Of a DNA stretch of 64,000 nt, positions 53,870-64,000 are shown piece by piece. Position 1 is the stretch's first letter. The number at the start of each line of letters is the position of its first letter. A program made the translations under genes and the position numbers. The stretch spans positions 15,765,186-15,829,185 of the forward strand of contig NC_079332.1 in NCBI RefSeq assembly GCF_029931775.1. Reading direction: 5' to 3'. Under the pieces are notes generated by a model. The model worked only from the letters and a program-made list of their open reading frames with translations, was not told where the DNA came from and made no database searches. This DNA comes from Euleptes europaea (taxonomy: Eukaryota > Chordata > Lepidosauria > Squamata > Sphaerodactylidae).

Positions 53870-54155
53870 TAGAACATAAGAACATAAAAGAAGCCGTGCT
53901 GGATCAGACAAGTCCAGCAGTCTGTTCACACAGTGGCCAACCAGGTGCCTCTAGGAAGACTGCAAACAAGACAACTGCTGCGGCATTGTCCTGCCTGCGT
54001 TCCACAGCACCTAATATATTCGGCATGCTCCTCTGATCCTGGAGAGAATAGGTATGCATCATGCCTAGTATCCATTTTTACTAGTAGCCATGAATACCTC
54101 TCTCCTCCATGAACATGTCCACTCCCCTCTTAAAGCCTTTCAAGTTGGCTCCACC
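53870..54155 (-). repeat. CR1-related LINE 3' end (second subfamily)
   Basis: 'gaacataagaacataaaaga', 'gtctgttcacacagtggcca', 'catgaacatgtccactcccc'. Confidence 0.85.
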
Positions 54156-54851
54156 TCCTTCCACAGCCATTTTGTTGTTGCACCCACCGCCCTGTGTCCA
54201 AATTCCAAATGTATCCACAGGCCCAAAAAGCTTGCCCTAGAGTGCCAGTCAGGTGAGACCAGAATGGTAACCTTATAAGTAGCGTAAGATGCACAAAAGG
54301 CTGACCTTTCCACCACCTCCTAATTCTTGGCATAACGTTCAACCAAGTACGTTCAGACCTTTGTGCCGCTGTTGTCTTTGGGGCTTCTTGTCACACCTAG
54401 GTGTGACTTCAGAATTTCGGTCCATTGTTATCCCCACTCCCCTCGCTGGCCCTGCCTTGGGGCTTTTGTTAGCCCAAACGGTAGCTGCGTTTCGCTTCCC
54501 CAAAGGACATATTGTCTCCTGCCCTCCCCAGAGGTTGGGCCCTTTTATGAAGGGCATTGCAACCTCTCTTAGTCATTTGCTTATTCAGCCATGGAGCGTC
54601 TGGTTTGGTCCAGGAGATTAAATGAGCGTCTGCCCCATTCAAGGTGGATTTGGATAATCGTGTTGGTGGCAAATGGCTGAGACAAAAGTCTGCGAATGCA
54701 GGATATGTGTGAAGGGGTGGGGCAGTTCATTCGGGCCTGAGAATCTGATTTGAGTCTCCTCTTTTTTCATACGGGCAGAGGTGCTGAAGGGCACAAACCA
54801 GCAGGAAATGCTTTTCCCGGTGTAAAGATAGCCGTGAAGATGTTCCATTTG

Positions 54852-55309
54852 GTTTAAAAAAATTTTTTTACATCACAACATAACACATGCATACAAACAT
54901 AAAACATTATGTTGATTATATTAGCAGTTATTAATAGATATAGATATTTGATATAAGGGCTGATATCAAGAAATGGTTTTAATGACACTATGGAAGTAAT
55001 TAGCGAATGAAAACTAAATTTAATGCATTGCTCAGATATATTGGTTAAAGGGCTTAGAAAACAGTATTAGTAGATTAATACAATATAAGTTGCTAGGTAA
55101 GTAGATTAAGCGAATGCATTTTAGTTATGGTAAGGTATAATAACTTTTAAGTTCCAATGATTAATAGATATTTAGAATGATTTATTTCCGCTCCTATGCA
55201 ACAGTGTGGATTTTGTTGTAGATATGGAGTTTAGATTATGAATGTGGAATGTATGTTTTATATTTGTATGTATGTGTTGTGTTATATAATTTAATTTTTT
55301 TTTTAAAGG
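54852..55309. mobile_element. AT-rich insert with inverted ends and 11-bp target duplication
   Basis: tgttccatttg at 54,841-54,851 and 55,310-55,320. The left end (tttaaaaaaattttttta, acacatgcatacaaacataa) matches the reverse complement of the right end (acacatacatacaaatataa) over ~55 bp. L1-like base composition; no coding frame recognised. Confidence 0.65.
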
Positions 55310-56019
55310 TGTTCCATTTGTGTCAACTGGGAGCACGGGTCCCTGCGACGCACCCAGTATGTGCAGTTGCCGTCTTATGAGAATGGGGTGTGTGGTTTTT
55401 CCGTTTGGGTACAGCGTGCCCGAATGGAAGAGGTACCTGTGGGGAAAATCCACACTTTGCCCAATGCATACACGACAGTGACTGCATGTGTCAGGCACAT
55501 TGTGGGGACCTGCGGACTCCCGGTTCACATGAACCTAACAGGATATCTGTGCATGGATTTGTGATCTGGCCATTGGCAGGTATATGGCCTAGGTAGACCA
55601 TGAAGCAGTTCCTTCTGTGCCTCAGGGTGCTGCTCTGATTTAAGAGCCGGGTCAGAATTAGGTGGTTTATAAGGCCTTCAGGATCCTTGCTTGAATGGGA
55701 GCCACAATACGACCTCAAATCTACTGCAGTGGCATGGGAGTGCAGTGGAGAGCAGGCCAACATTTCCCTTCTGAAGCCAGCCACATAGAACCTCCCATGT
55801 TCAGAGACAGTATACCTCTGAATGTCAGTAGCTCTGAGCAGACATCCAGGGGTGGGGTTTGGCATCTGTATGGGGGCCTGTTGTGGTACCTGGTGGTTGC
55901 TTTTAGGAAACAGGACGCCGGACTGGACGGACCATGGTTCTGATCCAGCGGGGCTTTTCTTCCCGTCTTGCTGCTAGAATCCCTGGTCTGAGACACCTTA
56001 CAGAGTCTTACAGAAGTTT

Positions 56020-56395
56020 TTGTGTGTTAAGTGCCGTCAAGTCGCTTCCGACTCTTGGCAACCCTATGAATCCATGCCCTCCAAAACGTCCTTAACAGCC
56101 TTGCTCAGTCCTTGCAAATTGAGTGCTGTGGCTTCCTTTATAGTCCATCCATCTCTTGTTGTGTCTTCCCCTTTTCCTGCTGCCTTCAACTTTTCCTAGC
56201 ATGATTGTCTTTTCCAGTGACTCCTGTCTTCTCATAATGTGACTAAAATACGATAGCCTCAGTTGAGTCATTTTACCTTCTAGGGTCAATTCAGGCTTGA
56301 CTTGATCTAGAACCCATTGATTTTTTTTGGGCAGTCCACGGTATCCATAACACTCTCATCCAACACCACATTTCAAAGAAATTTCAAAGGAATGT
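56020..56395 (-). repeat. Bov-B (RTE) LINE 3' end
   Basis: [40 protein letters not shown]; left end gtgccgtcaagtcgcttccg. Confidence 0.95.
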
Positions 56396-56482
56396 GGTGT
56401 TGGAGGAGAGTGTTATAGTACGTACTAAAAAGGGGGGTGGGTGGAGAAAGTATTTATTTTGCTGGAACAAAAAACTGAAAGG

Positions 56483-57063
56483 CAGGGGTGTCGATAGGGT
56501 TGCCAGGTCCCTCTTCGCCACCAGTGGGAGATTTTTGGGGCGGAGCCTGAGGAGGGCGGGGTTTAGGGCAGGGAGGGACTTCAGTGCCATAGAGTCCAAT
56601 TGCCACAGCACAGCTTTGCCAACGTGGGCAGCCAGTTTTCACCACTCAGCTGGGATCTGCAAGCTTTCGGCCTTGCCCGCTTGAAGTCCTCTCGGTGGAT
56701 TGGGACCTTTTTGATGGTGTTGGTCTTTTCCACCCCGATTAAAGCTAATTTGGATTATTGATTTGCCATGAACTTTTGGTCACTGTATATATTGTCTAAG
56801 CTTATGTGTTGATATATTATATCTATGTATGTAACCTTGAGCCTCGTGCTGTTTATTTCTCTATCCAGGGCCTGGAGGTTGGCAACCCTAGGTGTCGAAC
56901 TCAATTGTTACGAGGGCTGGATATAATATAAATGCCACCTTCTCGGGCTGGGCCATGCCTCACTAGCCCAGATCGAGAGGGTTTTGCTTCGGCTGGCTTG
57001 TGCGCCGGATAAGAGCTCTTGAGGGGCCGGATCTAGCTCATGGGCCGTATGTTTGACGCCCCT
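56483..57063. mobile_element. hAT-type element (CAGGGGTGTC family) split by a TAGGGTTGCC element
   Basis: The left 12 bp (caggggtgtcga) are at 56,483-56,494, the rest runs 56,891-57,063 (ggtgtcgaactcaattgtta ... tgtttgacgcccctg). The inserted element sits between duplicated ggtgtcga. Confidence 0.9.
56495..56890 (-). mobile_element. Small hAT-type element (TAGGGTTGCC ends) with substituted interior
   Basis: Ends TAGGGTTGCCAGG and cctggaggttggcaaccc; perfect 8-bp duplication ggtgtcga at 56,487-56,494 and 56,891-56,898. From about 56,610 to 56,870 the normal interior is replaced by unrelated sequence ending just before the subterminal motif. Confidence 0.85.
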
Positions 57064-57600
57064 GCCATAAGGAGCTGGATGGGTTTTGTTTTAAAATCTC
57101 TGCCGGGGTGGGGGGGTGAGGGTTGATTCAAGGATAACTTTCTCGGGAAAGGGGTGACATGTTCTTTTTACCGCCTGTCTCAGATCAGAGGGAAGAGTCC
57201 ATGAGCTCATCGCCAGAGCCCGGTTCCTTCCCCTCCGCCAGGGGCTCTTGGGCCCAACTTCAAAGGCCTTTGCTGCAGTTCCCGTTTTATGAATGGCTAA
57301 GCCCCCCCCCTTTTTTTGTTCTTTTTATGAGATTCCTTTTGCCTTTGGAAGTTGTCTACTTAAACAAGCCTGCGTCATGGACTTTCCCCACCCAGCCGAG
57401 CGAAATTATATAGGGAGAAACTGCTGGGGTCATGTTTTGCTAATCCAGGGAGTGGAATTTATTATTATTATTATTATTTTAAATAAGGCGCGGGCAGCTG
57501 CCAGCAGCTTATACAATCCTTTCCACTCCCTACCCAGGTAATTTGGAAAACTAATCCAGGGGTTCTGCCCCCAGAGCCTGCCAAACCTAGCCGGCAAGGT

Positions 57601-57832
57601 GACGGGGAGAGCCGGCGTGGTGTAATGGTTAGAGTGTCAGACTAGGATCTGGGGGGCCCAGGTTCGAATCCTCGCTTTGCCGTGGAAGCTTGCTGGATGC
57701 CCTTGGGCCAGTCACACTCTCTCAGCCTGACTGACCTCACAAGGTTGTTGTGAGAATAAAATGGAGGAGAGGAGAACGATGTAAGCCAGCATTTGGGGAG
57801 AAAAGTGGGGTAGAAATTAAATAAATAAAAGT
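57601..57832 (+). repeat. tRNA-derived SINE, full length
   Basis: 'gccggcgtggtgtaatggtt', 'caggttcgaatcctcgcttt', 'tcacaaggttgttgtgagaa', gggtagaaattaaataaa. Confidence 0.9.
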
Positions 57833-57879
57833 ATTCAAAACATTCATGAAGCAGGAATAGGGGCGGGAATAGTTCTTTA

Positions 57880-58025
57880 CCCTGTTAGGTTCCTGGAACC
57901 TCCATGTTCAGAAGCAATCTACCTCTGAACAGCAGATGCTGGGCTGAGGTTGGGGGTTAGGTTCCTGGAACCTCCATGTTCATAAGCAGTCTACCTCTGA
58001 AGAGCAGGTGCTGGGCTGGGGTTGG
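57880..58025 (+). repeat. Short tandem duplication (two ~74-bp units)
   Basis: 'gttaggttcctggaacctcc', atgttcagaagcaatctacc and 'tgctgggctgaggttggggg' occur at 57,885 and again at 57,955. Confidence 0.85.
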
Positions 58026-58061
58026 TAAACAGAAAAGGCTACTGTGTGTTGTTTTCATTCT

Positions 58062-58241
<180 letters not shown>

Positions 58242-58354
58242 CACCCTGTTTACCCTGCTACACAAGGTGGATCTAGCAGGGCTGTGAGGTGAAGGAGAAG
58301 CCAAGACTTCTTAAAGACCATGATTAAATAAATATCTCTGTCCCTGCTTATCTC

Positions 58355-58540
58355 TTAGAGAGCCAGCGTTGTCTGAGAGTGTTGGATCTGGGAGACTCGG
58401 GTTCGAGTTTTCCACTCTGCTCCAGAAGCTCACCAGGTAACCTGGGGCCAGTCACATGCTCTCAGCCTAAGCTGTAAAGATAAAACCAAGCGAGGGAGGA
58501 GGAGGAGGAGGAGGTTGTAAATCAGTTTGGCTCCCCTGCA
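58355..58540 (+). repeat. tRNA-derived SINE
   Basis: 'gagccagcgttgtctgagag', 'agactcgggttcgagttttc', 'gccagtcacatgctctcagc', then (GGA)n. Confidence 0.8.
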
Positions 58541-58564
58541 GGGAAAAGGTAGAAAATATCTGTG

Positions 58565-59423
58565 TATGTGCGTGTTAAATGCTGTCAAGTCACTTCCGAC
58601 TCATGGCGGCCCTATGAATGAAAGTCCTCCAAAATGTCCTATCTTTGACAGCCTTGCTCAGGTCTTGCAAACTGAGGGCCGTGGCTTCCTTTATAGAGTC
58701 AACCCATCTCTTGTTGGGCCTTCCTCTTCTCCTGCTGCCTTCAACTTTTCCTTATTATTGTCTTTTCCAATGACTCTACACCATTGGCTCTACACCAATG
58801 ACTCTACACCCTGGTTCTCCACCCTATGAATTAATGACCTCCAAACCATCCTATTGTTGACAGCCTTGCCCAGGTCTTGCAAACCGAAAGCCGTGGCTTC
58901 CTTTATAGAGTCCATCCATCTCACGTCGGGCCATCCCCTCCTCCTGCTGCCTTCTACTTTTCCTAGCCTGACTGTCTTTGCCAGCGACTCTTTGTCTTCC
59001 CATAATGTGACCAAAGGACAATTGCCTCGGTTTGGCCATTTTCGCTTCTAAGGAGGAGAATTTGGGCTCGATTCAGTCTGGAACCCACTGATTTGTCTTT
59101 TTGGCCGTCCACGGTATCCATAAAATTCTCCTCCAAGCACCAGATTTCAAATGAATCAACTTTCTCCCTGTCAGCTTTCTTCATTGTCCAGCTTTCACAC
59201 CCATACATAATAACAGGGAATACTATGGTACGAATGATCTTGATCACCAGCGTCACACTGTTTAAAGATCTTTTCTAGCTCCTTCGTGGCCGTCCTTCCC
59301 AGTCTCAACCTCCTTCTGATTTCTTGGCCGCAGTCTCCCTTTTGGTGGATGATGGAGCCGAGTAATAGCAAATCTCGGACCATTTCCATTTCTTCATTGG
59401 CAACCTTTAAGTTGTGTAGAAAT
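58565..59423 (-). repeat. Two Bov-B (RTE) LINE 3' parts in series
   Basis: First 58,565-58,775 (left end 'gctgtcaagtcacttccgac'). Second 58,830-59,423 encodes [40 protein letters not shown] and [20 protein letters not shown], and is cut at the right by a hAT element. Confidence 0.95.
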
Positions 59424-59431
59424 ATCTAGAT

Positions 59432-59717
59432 CAGTGGTTCCCAACCTTTTTTTGACCAGGGACCACAAGGAGCTTTTTGTTCGGTGCAGGGACCCCAAGG
59501 TTCAAAATAAAAATTCTGAGAATTTGAAAATAAACTTTAATCATAACTGTGAGTTAAACATTAAACTTAGAATAATATTTGAATATATATATTTTATAAT
59601 AGAGAACCTTTAATTGAAAATATTAATTTATTATGGGTTTATAACTTTGTTTTGCGGACCTTAATTTAGTTCTCGCGGACCCCTGGGGGTCCACGGACCC
59701 CTGGTTGGGAACCAGTG
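59432..59717. mobile_element. hAT-type element (CAGTGGTTCCCAACC ends)
   Basis: Ends cagtggttcccaacctt and ggttgggaaccagtg. Perfect 8-bp target duplication atctagat at 59,424-59,431 and 59,718-59,725. Interior AT-rich, no transposase. Confidence 0.97.
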
Positions 59718-59819
59718 ATCTAGATAAATAAATAGTTTGGAGACCCCCTTGGTTTCTCCTTCAGCTCGGCCTTCCCTTCCCAGGTCCGCCTTGTCTTACA
59801 AACTGACATCTTCCCCTGT

Positions 59820-60454
59820 TAAGGTTGCCAACCTCCAGGTGGTAAAACAAGAAAAAAGAGAGCACCTCCCTGCTAATACCGTTAGGTTTGGAAACTGGCA
59901 CGGGAAGAAATCCGTACAATGATACAAAATGTGTGTATTGTGTTTCAAAGCATTTCGACAAGTACAATGGACTACAACAAGTGACAATAAACAATATATA
60001 CAAAATATATATTTATAGACTGCATCAAACACGTTTTGTATATTTTGTATATATTGTCACTAGTTGTAGTCCATTGTACTTGTTGAAATGTTTTGAAACA
60101 CAATACACATATTTTGTATCATTGTACTGTATAAATTGTTTATTGTCACTTGTTGTAGTCCATTGTACTTGTTGAAATGTTTTGAAACGCAATACACACA
60201 TTTTGTATCATTGTACTGATTTCTTCCCGTGCCAGTTTCCAAACCTCCAGGTGGTGGCTGGAGATCTCCCGCTATTATGGCTGATCTCCAGGCGATAGAG
60301 ATCCGTTCCTCTGCAGAAAAGGGCCGTTTTGGCAATTGGACTCTATGGCATTGACTCTACGGCATTGACGTCCCTCCTCTCTCCTAGTCCCACCCTCCTT
60401 AGACTTCATCCCCCAAATCTCCAGGTATTTCCCAACCCAGAGATGGCAACCCTA
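59820..60454 (+). mobile_element. Small hAT-type element (TAGGGTTGCC ends) split by an inverted/tandem insert
   Basis: taaggttgccaacc at the left and ggcaaccctat at the right; decayed 8-bp flanks (tcccctgt / tgccccat, 5/8). The insert is 59,844-60,241. Confidence 0.8.
59844..60241. mobile_element. Insert with one forward and two reverse copies of a ~90-bp module
   Basis: Module with 'gtacaatgatacaaaatgtg', tgtattgtgtttcaaa, 'aagtacaatggactacaaca', agtgacaataaacaa: forward 59,910-59,995, reverse about 60,035-60,125 and 60,130-60,215. Outer ends ggaaactggcacgggaagaa (59,890) and its complement (60,220-60,239) also pair. Flanked by aacctccaggtggt at 59,830-59,843 and 60,242-60,255. Confidence 0.85.
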
Positions 60455-61219
60455 TGCCCCATCCTCTGCAGGCAGCTCTGTTTGGGCTCCCATCGTTTTG
60501 GAAACCTCAAACACAAGTCCAGTCTCATGGGTGGGGCTTGCGAGGGCTTCCATAAACAGTGGCATCGGAGCCGGCCTTTGCACGGTTGCTGAGTCTCCCG
60601 AGCGGTTGGATTTGGGATCACCGCTCCATTCCGGCTTAGCTGGCGCATGAGGTCCCTTGTGGGCGTAGATCCATGCTGTCGTCTGGCTTTAGGGGTGTGC
60701 TCCTTCGTGCGCCGATGCCTCGCTGTCCCGAGGCAGGGTGTGCTCAGCTAGGTCACCCCAGTTTTGACAGCCTTCCCCGGCTCCCAGGGGATCTTCACAC
60801 CCCGTGCACGGATGAGCCCTCTGCGCTGCGCCGGCTTACGCCAGAGCGGCTCCGTAATCCCGCGAAGAATGTGTAATGCTCAGCTGCCTCTGATGTGGTA
60901 GGGGTGTGAGCCGAGAACAGAAGCCGTGCCACATAAAAAACAAGGTCACCGGCGCGCATGTTCTTGGGAAGGTGCGAGCGCTCTTAAAATGAAGCAGCGA
61001 CACATTTGCAAAGGTGATTGCTGCACCCTTTCGGAAGGCTTCAGGTGAGTTGTAAAACACAAAAAACACGTGCGATACCTCCATTCGAACAGCTAACACC
61101 ATCATATTAATACATGCACAACCCAATACTCTACCGTCTTCTTTACCCCACACTTTACCATATATCCTTACTTCAAATGACCGCCTTTGTGGTATAGTGG
61201 TTGGAGCAGGGGTCCCCAG

Positions 61220-61512
61220 AGATGAGGAAGAAGATGAGTTGGTTTTTATCTGCCCACTTTCTCTACCTTTTTAAGGAGAATCAACCCGGCTGACGGTCTC
61301 CTCCCCCTCCCCACAACAGACACCTTGTGAGGTTGGTGGGGCAGAGCGAGTTTGGAGAGAACTGTGACCAGTCCAAGGTCACCCAGCAGGCTTCACGTGG
61401 AGGAGTGGGGAATCGAACCAGACTAGAGTCCGTTGCTCATGTGGAGGAGTCGGGAATCAAACCTGGTTCTCCAGATCAGAGTCCACCGCTCCTAACCACT
61501 ACACCGCGCAAC
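61220..61512 (-). repeat. Sauria-type tRNA SINE
   Basis: Reversed: 'gagttggtttttatctgccc', 'ccaaggtcacccagcaggct', 'tcctaaccactacaccgcgc'. Confidence 0.9.
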
Positions 61513-61744
61513 CGTTGGTCCCGCCTCCCAACCTAGCCATTTTACCCACAACCCTATGTCAGATTGTCGAAGGGGCCCACAGGTTCAAAAAGGTTGAGGA
61601 CCTCTGGGTTAGAGTGTTCGAGAGTATCTGGGTTCAGATCCCGACTGGCTCTAGCCAACCTCTCGGCCCAAGGTGCTTGAATGCAAATCCGAATTACCAT
61701 GTTGATGACCACCTGCAGCAAGGTAACACTCATGCACACACGAA

Positions 61745-62045
61745 GCTGCCAGCATGGTGGTGTGGTTAGGAGCGGCGGACTCTAATCTGGAGAACGGGGT
61801 TCGATTCCCCTCTCGTCCGCATGAGCGGCGGACTCTAATCTGGAGAGACGGATCTGATTCCCCGCTCCTCCACGTGAAGCCAGCCGGGTGACCTTGGGCT
61901 AGTCACAGTTCTCTCTGAACTCTCTCAGCCCCACCTACCGCACAAGGTGTCTGTTATGGGGAGGGGAAGGAAAGGCAATTGTAAGCCGCTTTGAAACCCC
62001 TTAACGGCAGAGACACCCAGGGCCTAAAAGCCAACTCGTCTTCTT
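61745..62045 (+). repeat. Sauria-type tRNA SINE, full length
   Basis: 'gccagcatggtggtgtggtt', 'gagaacggggttcgattccc', 'ccgggtgaccttgggctagt', tail ccaactcgtcttcttg. Confidence 0.95.
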
Positions 62046-62047
62046 GA

Positions 62048-62165
62048 GTCAAGCCCTTGGTCAGTATTGTCCACTCAGACCAGCAACAGCTCTCCAGGGT
62101 CTCAGGTGGAGGTCTTTCCCCTCACCTACTGCCTAGTCCTTTTAACTGGAGATGCCGGGGATTGG
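62048..62165 (-). repeat. tRNA SINE (GGCTCAGTGGTAGAGC type), 3' part
   Basis: 'cagctctccagggtctcagg', 'taactggagatgccggggat'. It is joined directly to a hAT-type fragment. Confidence 0.85.
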
Positions 62166-62169
62166 GTTT

Positions 62170-62350
62170 GCTCCAGGTAGTAGCTGGACATCTCCCGCTA
62201 TTACAAGCGATCTCCAGCCAACAGAGATCAGTTATCTTGGAGAAAATGGCTGCTTTGGCAATGGGGCTCTATGGCATTGAAGTCCCTCCCCGCCCCATAC
62301 CCTGTCCTCCTCAGGCTCCCCAAAAACCTCCCACTGGAGGTCTGGAACCC
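62170..62350 (+). repeat. Small hAT-type element, ends missing
   Basis: ctccaggtagtagctggaca, tctcccgctattacaagcga, 'gctctatggcattgaagtcc'. Confidence 0.85.
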
Positions 62351-62875
62351 GAGTCCCCTTCTGCGGGAGGCTCCCCATCCTCGGTCTGCTCCTCGTGTGC
62401 ATGGACCTGTGCTTTGCGGTCCCGATCCCGGCGTGGGCACGGGAAGCGATCTAGGACGGGTTTTTGCCCCATGGGTTTTAGCTGGCCTGGCAAATGGGGC
62501 ACCCTGAGTTTCGGAGCAACCTCACGTTGGCGACGAGCCGACTTGGAAAGGCCTTCTCCGTCGGAGGGTGAAGTCTCGTGAAGAGGGAGAAGGGCGGATC
62601 CGGCCGGCTTGTTTGAAACGTCAGGTTGCTGCAGGAGAAGGGCGTGTTGGGCATGCTCCGGCCGGCACCGAGTTCTGGTTTTGCTCATGTTGATTCCTTG
62701 ACCTGATTTAAGTTGAGATCCAACGGCACAAGAACAAAATGTTTTTTGCTGGTGTGGAGCCACTGGTTTCAAACTGTTTTGTAGAACCTCAACGGTTTGT
62801 GGATGTTTTGTCCGCGTTTCTTCAATGCGAAGATCGGCTGTGGTGGGAAATACACCATCCGGTTATCAAGACTGA

Positions 62876-63096
62876 TAGGGTTGCCAGCTCTGGGTTGCCA
62901 AATACGTGGAGATTTGGGGTGTTGGAGCCTGGGGAGGCTGGGATTTGGGGAGGGGAGGGGACTTCAGTGCAGTATAATGCCATAGAGTCCATCTTCCAAA
63001 GTGGCCCTTTTCTCCAGGGGAACTGATCTCTATCGCCTGGAGATTGATTGTAATAGCAGGAGATTTCCAGCCACTACCTGGAGGTTGGCAACCATA
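62876..63096 (-). mobile_element. Small hAT-type element (TAGGGTTGCC ends), uninterrupted
   Basis: tagggttgccagctc at the left, ctacctggaggttggcaacc then ata at the right; ~221 bp. A second reference copy without an insert. Confidence 0.9.
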
Positions 63097-63299
63097 CTGA
63101 CCTGGGGCAGTTCCTATTTTCTGGTCCCTGTCTGCTGTAAATCACTGTCCCCATTTTTGCCTTTGGTGGGGTATCTTGTTAAAGCTCAATTGAAGAGTGG
63201 TCTGATTTACTTGGGGAAAAATCATATGCCACCTCTCCAAAGAAGCAATATATTATTCATGTGTACTGTTTGTAATTTCCATTTTTAAAAGGTCCACTG

Positions 63300-63365
63300 T
63301 GTTTAATTCTGCTTGAGTCCAAAAGCAGCTTAAAGATTATTAGGGTATAAACATTCGAGAGTCCA
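63300..63365 (+). repeat. Short interspersed repeat fragment
   Basis: 'gagtccaaaagcagcttaaa', tataaacattcgagagtccaa resembles 23,650-23,730 ('caagtccagtagcacctgga', gaccaacaaaatttatgg). An amniote-wide repeat I cannot name. Confidence 0.5.
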
Positions 63366-63403
63366 AAGCTCCCTCAGATACCTTCACTCTCCAAAGCTTA
63401 TAC

Positions 63404-63565
63404 ATAGGGTAACCAACCTCCAGGTACTAGCTGGAGATCTCTTGCTATTACAGCTGATCTCCAGCCGACAGAGATCAATTCACCTGGAGAAAATGGCCGC
63501 TTTGGCCATTGGACTCTATGGCATGAAGCCCCTCCCCTCCCCAAACCCCACCCTCCTCAGGCTCC
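63404..63565 (+). repeat. Small hAT-type element, 3'-truncated
   Basis: atagggtaaccaacctccag, gtactagctggagatctctt, 'ggactctatggcatgaagcc'. Confidence 0.85.
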
Positions 63566-63617
63566 TTGGACAGGAGACCTCCAAGGAGTCCAGGATTGCT
63601 AGGTCCCTCTGCTAGAG

Positions 63618-63991
63618 TAGGGTTGCCAGGTCCCTCTTCACCACTGGCGGGAGGTTTTTGGGGACAGAGCCTGAGGAGGGTGGGGTTTGGGGAGGGGAGG
63701 GACTTCAATGCCATAGAGTCCAATGGCCAAAGCGGCCTTTTTCTCCAGAGAACCGATCTCAATCGGCTGGAGATCAGTTGTAATAGCAGGAGATCTCCAG
63801 CTAATACCTGGAAGTTACAGGAAAATAGCTGTTAACATTGCCAAATATATTGTAGCTATGCAATTCACAGCATAGCTACAATATATTTGGCAATGTTAAC
63901 AGCTATTTTCCTGTACTGATTTTCTCATCTTTTTGATATATGTACAGAGGTGTCTGTTTTCTCCTTCAATACCTGGAAGTCGGCAACCCTA
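63618..63991 (-). mobile_element. Small hAT-type element (TAGGGTTGCC ends) split by a hairpin insert
   Basis: TAGGGTTGCCAGGTCCCTCT at the left and ggcaacccta at 63,982-63,991. The insert is 63,816-63,967. Confidence 0.9.
63816..63967. mobile_element. Hairpin insert: perfect 45-bp inverted repeat, 8-nt loop
   Basis: Arms 63,817-63,861 (acaggaaaatagctgttaac ...) and 63,870-63,914 are exact complements. A ~53-bp tail follows (actgattttctcatc...). Flanked by aatacctggaagt at 63,803-63,815 and 63,968-63,980. Confidence 0.92.
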
Positions 63992-64000
63992 ACACAGAGG

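Noticed and set aside
62311-62772. 153-codon - strand frame as an exon of FAM83G
   Set aside because: It does not resemble what I recall of FAM83G and partly translates a hAT-type repeat.

Overview
This window is vertebrate nuclear DNA, almost certainly from a squamate reptile; a gecko-like lizard is a guess. It carries spliced genes with GT-AG introns, one CpG-rich promoter, and a dense mixture of CR1, Bov-B/RTE and L1 LINEs, tRNA-derived and 5S rRNA-derived SINEs, and small hAT elements. Two host genes are present, head to tail on the + strand. This is the PRPSAP2-SLC5A10 order that I recall from human 17p11.2.

Layout. 1-13,500: repeat-rich flank with no host gene I can name. It holds a 5'-truncated LINE insertion with a long open reverse transcriptase frame (682-2743), a ~970-bp segment present twice (1-3105 and 11,269-12,240), nested hAT/LINE/SINE insertions and one 54-bp exon-like island (9208-9261, - strand). 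13,540-37,610: PRPSAP2, with a CpG-rich promoter and noncoding exon 1, a probable second noncoding exon with a short uORF, ten coding exons encoding 369 residues, and a 3'UTR with AATAAA. Intron 1 begins with a G/C-run minisatellite in higher-order arrangement, followed by an AT-rich minisatellite. 37,610-41,396: intergenic, mostly repeats. 41,397-64,000: the first five coding exons of SLC5A10 (SGLT5), residues 1-151. Intron 5 fills the rest of the window (>12 kb) and the gene continues beyond it.

The two genes are functionally unrelated: PRPSAP2 is a non-catalytic regulator of PRPP synthetase, and SLC5A10 is a sodium-coupled sugar transporter.

The most unusual signal is in the repeats. A small hAT-type element (ends TAGGGTTGCC...GGCAACCCTA, 8-bp target duplications) has in at least four copies received a further insertion at the same subterminal spot, just inside the sequence AACCTCCAGGTGGT. 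Each insert is built as a palindrome or inverted/tandem array, and three are bracketed by clear 13-16-bp copies of that host motif. Two more copies show related disturbances, and two further palindromic inserts lie outside this host element. This looks like a site-preferring, palindrome-forming insertion process that I cannot match to a named family.
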